The notes beneath the pieces were generated by a model. It was not told where the DNA came from. It did no database searches and saw only the letters and a program-made list of their open reading frames with translations. From Gnetum montanum (lineage: Eukaryota > Streptophyta > Gnetopsida > Gnetales > Gnetaceae), in contig MNCI01013583.1 in assembly GCA_015680685.1 (NCBI GenBank), positions 456,112 through 520,111 on the forward strand: a stretch of DNA of 64,000 nucleotides, read 5' to 3'. Below, one piece after another: positions 60,480-64,000 of this stretch; position 1 is the stretch's first letter, and every line of letters begins with the position of its first letter. The translations under genes and the position numbers were made by a program.

Positions 60480-62801
60480 GGGCGTTGTAGGGCTATTAGT
60501 TTGGAAGAATGGTCTTTTACAAGATCTGGGTTCTGAACCACTTAGTTGAGGAATCGATTGTAAGTTAATAGCCCTAGTAATGTTATGTTGCTATGGCTAT
60601 GCAAGAATTTCATCCTGTATGGATGGAGTAGGTGGTAATTAGGTTGAGAGTAAAGGAACATGTGCTAAAAGATGAGGAAGGTGATAAAAATCTGGTGATT
60701 CCCCTCTAAGAGATGGATAATGAGTTCTAAAAAGAAGCATGACTGGAAGAGTCATGTGGAGACATGGGTTGTTGAACATAGTACCCATATGAATCTAGCT
60801 ACCTACAAGGGTACTACTGCCTTGGTGGTAGCATCCCCCATGACGATGAATGCTACCATTGATGGTACTAATCATACAATTGTGTTGGAGCTCCACTTGG
60901 ATAATAAGCTTGTTGTTGCTGGTGGAACTACCTTTGATTGCCTTGAGGATAAGGCAACCTTTTAAGTGCTTACCTTCATGCCAATATAGGATTCAAAGCA
61001 TACACCCCAGATTCCTGTAAGTGTGAAATAGCAAGACAACATCCCATGGGATATTCATATTGGTATATGTCACACCTCCCATCATCATCTAATTTTGACT
61101 CCACAACCTCTTCTACTATAACAGCTTTGCCCTTACCCCCTTTGGTAAGTACATTTAGCTTCTTTTCTTCTCCTGTGATCACAATCACTAACTTGCTCTT
61201 TGGATTCTTCTATAATTTTCATAGCAGTTTGAAATTTTTCATCCAAAGATTCTCACATTTTGTCAACCTTAGCTGAAATTTTAGACATAGATTTTTAAAT
61301 CGACAAGGTTTTTTGTTGCACCACTTCATTAAGTGGTGCCTCCCCTTCATTGTCACAAAATCATACCTTCCTTTTTTTGATAGAAGGGTCCTAGTTATAC
61401 TCCTTAGTACTTTCCCATTTCCTTAATTCACCTTCTTCTTTTGTGACCTACTTAATTAGCCTTTGAATCTAATGGGCTCTTAGTTCTGACAATCTCCCTT
61501 GGGCATAGATCCCAAGAGTTCTCCACATTTCTGATCAAAGCCCATCTATGATATGGTGAAGCTACTCTCACTGAGAATAACCATGGCTAGGACATTTGTG
61601 CAAAAGGGAATAATACCTACCAATGGCTGTGTCCAAGGGTTCATGTGTTCCTTGTTGTCATCCTTGGATTTTCTTTCTCAAATTGGGCACCTTAGAGTAC
61701 ATATGATATTTATCATTAAACAGCTCAAGCATCATACTCCATCTGCAAATTGATTCTAGCTCTAAGGAGTAGTACCAACTTTTTGCTTCTTTTATGAGTG
61801 TTCTAGGAAACAACTTAAGTTTCTACCATTCATATTCTATGTTTTGCAAGCCACAGACATCGTGAAAGGCTTGAATATGGGTATGTGGATTTGAGTTATA
61901 TCCCCCTCAAATCTAGGAATATTGTTCATGTCCAACCTCTTGATTATACTATCTTTCACATGCCTGGTTGGAATTCTAACTACCTCTACAATGTTCAACA
62001 TGCTTCGAGTTGCCAACAAAGGTTCATCATCATCATGATTTCGATAATACCTATGATATTCCTTGCTATCCCTTCGATCATGGTGGGGCCTCTAAGCATT
62101 GTCCCCTCATTCACCTCCATCATGGTTTTGTTCCCTACAATTTTGATCAAATTCAGAGGAGGAATAAGAAGATGCAGATGAAGAGGACGAAGAGGAAGGA
62201 GGACAACCACCATCATGGTATCTACCACCTCCTCTCCACTTGTCACTACCACGATCATCAGGTTTACTATCATCATGATGCTTGCCCAAGCCCCTACCTT
62301 AACTCCCACTTTTGCCTAAACTTGGATTGTTGATAGTGGACTATAAGTTGTATTCAAGCCCCCTTCACTGGAGTCAAGGGGTGGAGAATCTTTGTGTTAA
62401 GAACCCCCAAAGAAAGGATCTTCATTGTCATTTTGGTTCATCAACAATAAGGGATTAGTGAACAATTTTCCCTTTATACCTTCATGGTGCTTCTCCTAGT
62501 GCTAATCTCGTTTGTGTTGTGTTTTTGTAAGATGATAGTCGTGATAGTCATGGTCCTGCACAACATATTCACCATGGAGATCCTAAATGCCCAACCTCTT
62601 AAGAGTTTAGAGCATCATCCTAGGAACAGATTAGTTGGGAGGCAACACAATGTTACCCTCCATATCTCTCCACCACATCTATTCATCCTAATGTGGGATG
62701 AAGGTGAAATCAAGTACAAACTCATCTAGATGAGTGTACACCACTTTGAATTCTTGGGGCACTAGTAGTTTTGATTCATCATGCCTATGAGAAAAAGACA
62801 T
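60480..62801 (-). pseudogene. gag of E11
   Basis: The start chosen is the ATG at 62801 (MSFSHRHDESKLL), about 140 bases after the primer site and with no better upstream start. An N-terminal Ser/His/Gly-rich low-complexity part (62107-62289) precedes the gag core at about 61440-61950: FHDVCGLQNIEYEW, KLKLFPRTLIKEAKSWYYSL, SMMLELFNDKYHMYSKVPNL and GRYYSLLHKCPSHGYS. A Lys/Glu-rich part follows (61200-61330). Frameshifts and stops are present. It is the structural polyprotein forming the particle. Confidence 0.78.
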
Positions 62802-62942
62802 TTTGGATTAAAGAAAAATTTAGTGTGCATAAATTATAATTATAATCATAATTTTTTTGAATGATTGTGACCTTAGGATTCATTCCAATGATCTTAAATA
62901 ATATCCACTAAGTCTTAGATAGTGCATGTATCAAACTACAAG

Positions 62943-62960
62943 TCCCTAGCAACAGTGTCA
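62943..62960 (-). promoter_or_regulatory. Primer-binding site of E11, tRNA-Asp type
   Basis: Minus-strand TGACACTGTTGCTAGGGA matches 13 of 18 positions of TGGCGCCGTTGCCGGGGA. All five differences are C-to-T or G-to-A, as expected from decay of methylated cytosines. One base separates it from the LTR. Confidence 0.8.
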
Positions 62961-62961
62961 A

Positions 62962-63571
62962 TGATGAGTGATAAGTAGACCCTACGGCCAACCATATGAA
63001 TCACTAAGCATTCACGTGCAATTTGATTGAATTCTGTGGACTTATAGCCTTCTAAGTACATTGGTCTCTAGGAAGTGAAACTAACCATTTAGTCATTATC
63101 TTCCTAATTACACTTGTAAAATATAAAGGTATGGTTTAGTGCAACTAAGGCATATGATTTTTATCATTTTTATGTTTTATGTTTTAAGTTGCCTAAGAAT
63201 ATAGAATAATGAATAAAATAATTAAATTTCTAATTTAATCTACCTAGCTACACCTAACTAATCCTCACATAAGCATCTATTCCCACTTGCCATACACATC
63301 CTGAACATGCTTAACACTACTAGGTTATCAAACGTTAAGCGTTACTAGGATTACCAAGTGCCAAGTGTATGCTCCAAGTGGTCGTACTTATGTGCTTAAT
63401 TAATTACTTAATTACTTAAAGCATTAAAGGAAATTGCATAAAACATTTATTTCAAAGTGCTACAAGGTTTATCAAAAAGCTTATCATTATTGCTACACAC
63501 ACTACCATGCTTAGGTACAACAATGCTTGAATAAAGATCTGTACACTCTTTGACTCTTTCTACAAGCACTT
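62962..63571 (-). repeat. 5' LTR of E11, interrupted after 610 bp
   Basis: It starts tgatgagtgataagtagacc and aligns with 50873-51530. It stops at acaagcactt, where the partner LTR continues agaaaaatat. The break is the insertion point of E12, so the U3 and TATA of this LTR should lie beyond the window. Confidence 0.88.
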
Positions 63572-64000
63572 TGATGAGACGCGATATCGCATGCACCGCG
63601 ATATCGCATATGCGATATCGCGGCCGTCGCAATATCGCATGCACCGCGATATCGCATATGCGATATCGCGGCCGTCGCAATATCGCATGCACCGCGATAT
63701 CGCGTCGTCCCCTGCGATATCGCATATGCGATATCGCGGTCTGCCGCCAAATCTATAAATAAGAGGCAGCACTCTCCTCATTTCTCATCCTAGGCTTAGA
63801 GTAGGGAAACTTTGGTAGTTTGATCACTCCAGAGATAGAATATTTTCCATGTGCCCATAGTAGGAGTCCCCAAGTGAACAGATCTTTATTCGAGTAGCTT
63901 TGTAACTGAACGCAAGTTGTGTACGGCAATAAAGACGAGCTTTGTGGATAAACCTTGCAGTGCATGGAATAGGATTTATTACCTGTTATTTCTTACATGT
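63572..64000 (+). mobile_element. E12: start of an LTR inserted into the 5' LTR of E11
   Basis: It begins TGATGAGACGCGATATCGC, followed by the decamer array, TATAAATA at 63754-63761 and transcribed LTR sequence. The part at 63839-63962 is the inverse of 63457-63570 in the E11 LTR, confirming one family in opposite orientation. The 5-mer cactt (63567-63571) is the candidate target duplication. The other end is outside the window. Confidence 0.82.
63581..63761 (+). promoter_or_regulatory. GCGATATCGC array and TATA box of E12
   Basis: Exact decamers start at 63581, 63598, 63612, 63646, 63660, 63694, 63714 and 63728. One-base variants gcaatatcgc start at 63629 and 63677. The array has a 48-bp period in its first two and a half units, with gcatgcacc and ggccgtc linkers. 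TATAAATA follows 16 bases after the last decamer, so the array lies where enhancer or activator sites of an LTR promoter would be. The binding factor is unknown. Confidence 0.85.

Larger units (their letters stand above)
50873..63571 (-). mobile_element. E11: near-complete Athila/Tat-like element with accessory ORF
   Basis: In the sense direction: partial 5' LTR (62962-63571), tRNA-Asp-type primer site, gag, protease, RT, RNase H, integrase, hydrophobic ORF, spacer with a U3-like cluster, accessory ORF, 3' LTR (50873-51755). About 12.7 kb lie in the window. The 5' LTR is interrupted at 63572 by E12. All ORFs carry stops. The 5-mer before the 3' LTR is ctaat; its partner would lie beyond the window. 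Athila/Tat identity rests on the primer site, the EVFMDDFSIYG box and integrase wording. Confidence 0.85.

Noticed and set aside
61995-62333. Overlapping open frames on both strands (about 100 codons)
   Set aside because: They are shadows of the Ser/His-rich low-complexity N-terminal part of gag in E11.
63581-63738. CRISPR-like array of short palindromic repeats
   Set aside because: Spacers are not unique, the period is irregular, and the array lies between an LTR terminus and a TATA box in a eukaryotic retrotransposon.
63447-63781. Four overlapping open frames with Arg/Tyr/Ala repeats
   Set aside because: They are translations of the GCGATATCGC array and have no coding meaning.

Overview
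This window looks like intergenic DNA of a large plant nuclear genome. It is AT-rich and CpG-poor, and it is packed with old, nested retrotransposons of plant-type families: Athila/Tat-like and Tekay-like Ty3 elements and an RTE-clade LINE. The many ancient, heavily mutated copies suggest a gymnosperm-like genome, but that is an inference. I could not identify an intact host gene, an rRNA or a tRNA. Nearly every coding region recognised here is a pseudogene, and many of its stop codons look like C-to-T changes (CAG or CAA to TAG or TAA).

Layout. 1-3.5 kb: no recognisable gene; a 200-bp tandem duplication. 3.5-5.2 kb: 50-bp tandem repeats, then element E1, an LTR plus the end of an accessory ORF (minus). 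5.3-5.5 kb: a GC-rich hairpin cluster. 6.29-13.03 kb: E2 (minus; LTR, integrase, RNase H, reverse transcriptase and protease remnants). 13.04-18.82 kb: E3 (plus; accessory ORF and 3' LTR), lying head-to-head with E2. 19.35-27.11 kb: E4 (minus; 1.9-kb LTRs, gag and protease, tRNA-Asn-type primer site, deleted pol). 28.98-33.17 kb: E5 (minus; large LTRs around only 0.65 kb of interior). 35.0-48.0 kb: E6, an old Tekay-like chromovirus (minus) broken by E7 (35.34-42.35 kb, gag-only deletion derivative with both LTRs), E8 (a 60-bp LTR stub at an assembly gap), an unidentified 1.2-kb insert, and E9 (solo LTR with a perfect 5-bp target duplication). 48.0-50.87 kb: E10, an RTE-type LINE pseudogene (plus) carrying an N-flanked inverted duplication. 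50.87-63.57 kb: E11 (minus), the most complete element: 5' LTR part, tRNA-Asp-type primer site, gag, pol, hydrophobic ORF, accessory ORF, 3' LTR. 63.57-64 kb: E12, the start of another LTR (plus) inserted into the 5' LTR of E11.

E1, E2, E3, E7, E8, E9, E11 and E12 belong to one LTR family. Its LTRs begin TGATGAG and end CTCATCA, are usually 0.87-1.08 kb long, carry a TATA box, and have U3 regions made of short palindromic repeats that differ from copy to copy. E12 has eight exact GCGATATCGC decamers in 157 bp. Where the primer site is visible (E7, E11) it resembles the tRNA-Asp site of Athila/Tat elements.

The most interesting signal is a long sense-strand accessory ORF downstream of integrase, seen in E11 and E3 with its C-terminus also in E1. 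In E11 and E3 it is preceded by a TATA-like site and a short motif cluster matching the U3 of that same element's LTR. The two copies I could check that lack the ORF (E2, E7) show no such cluster. This suggests a separately transcribed accessory gene with its own U3-derived promoter.
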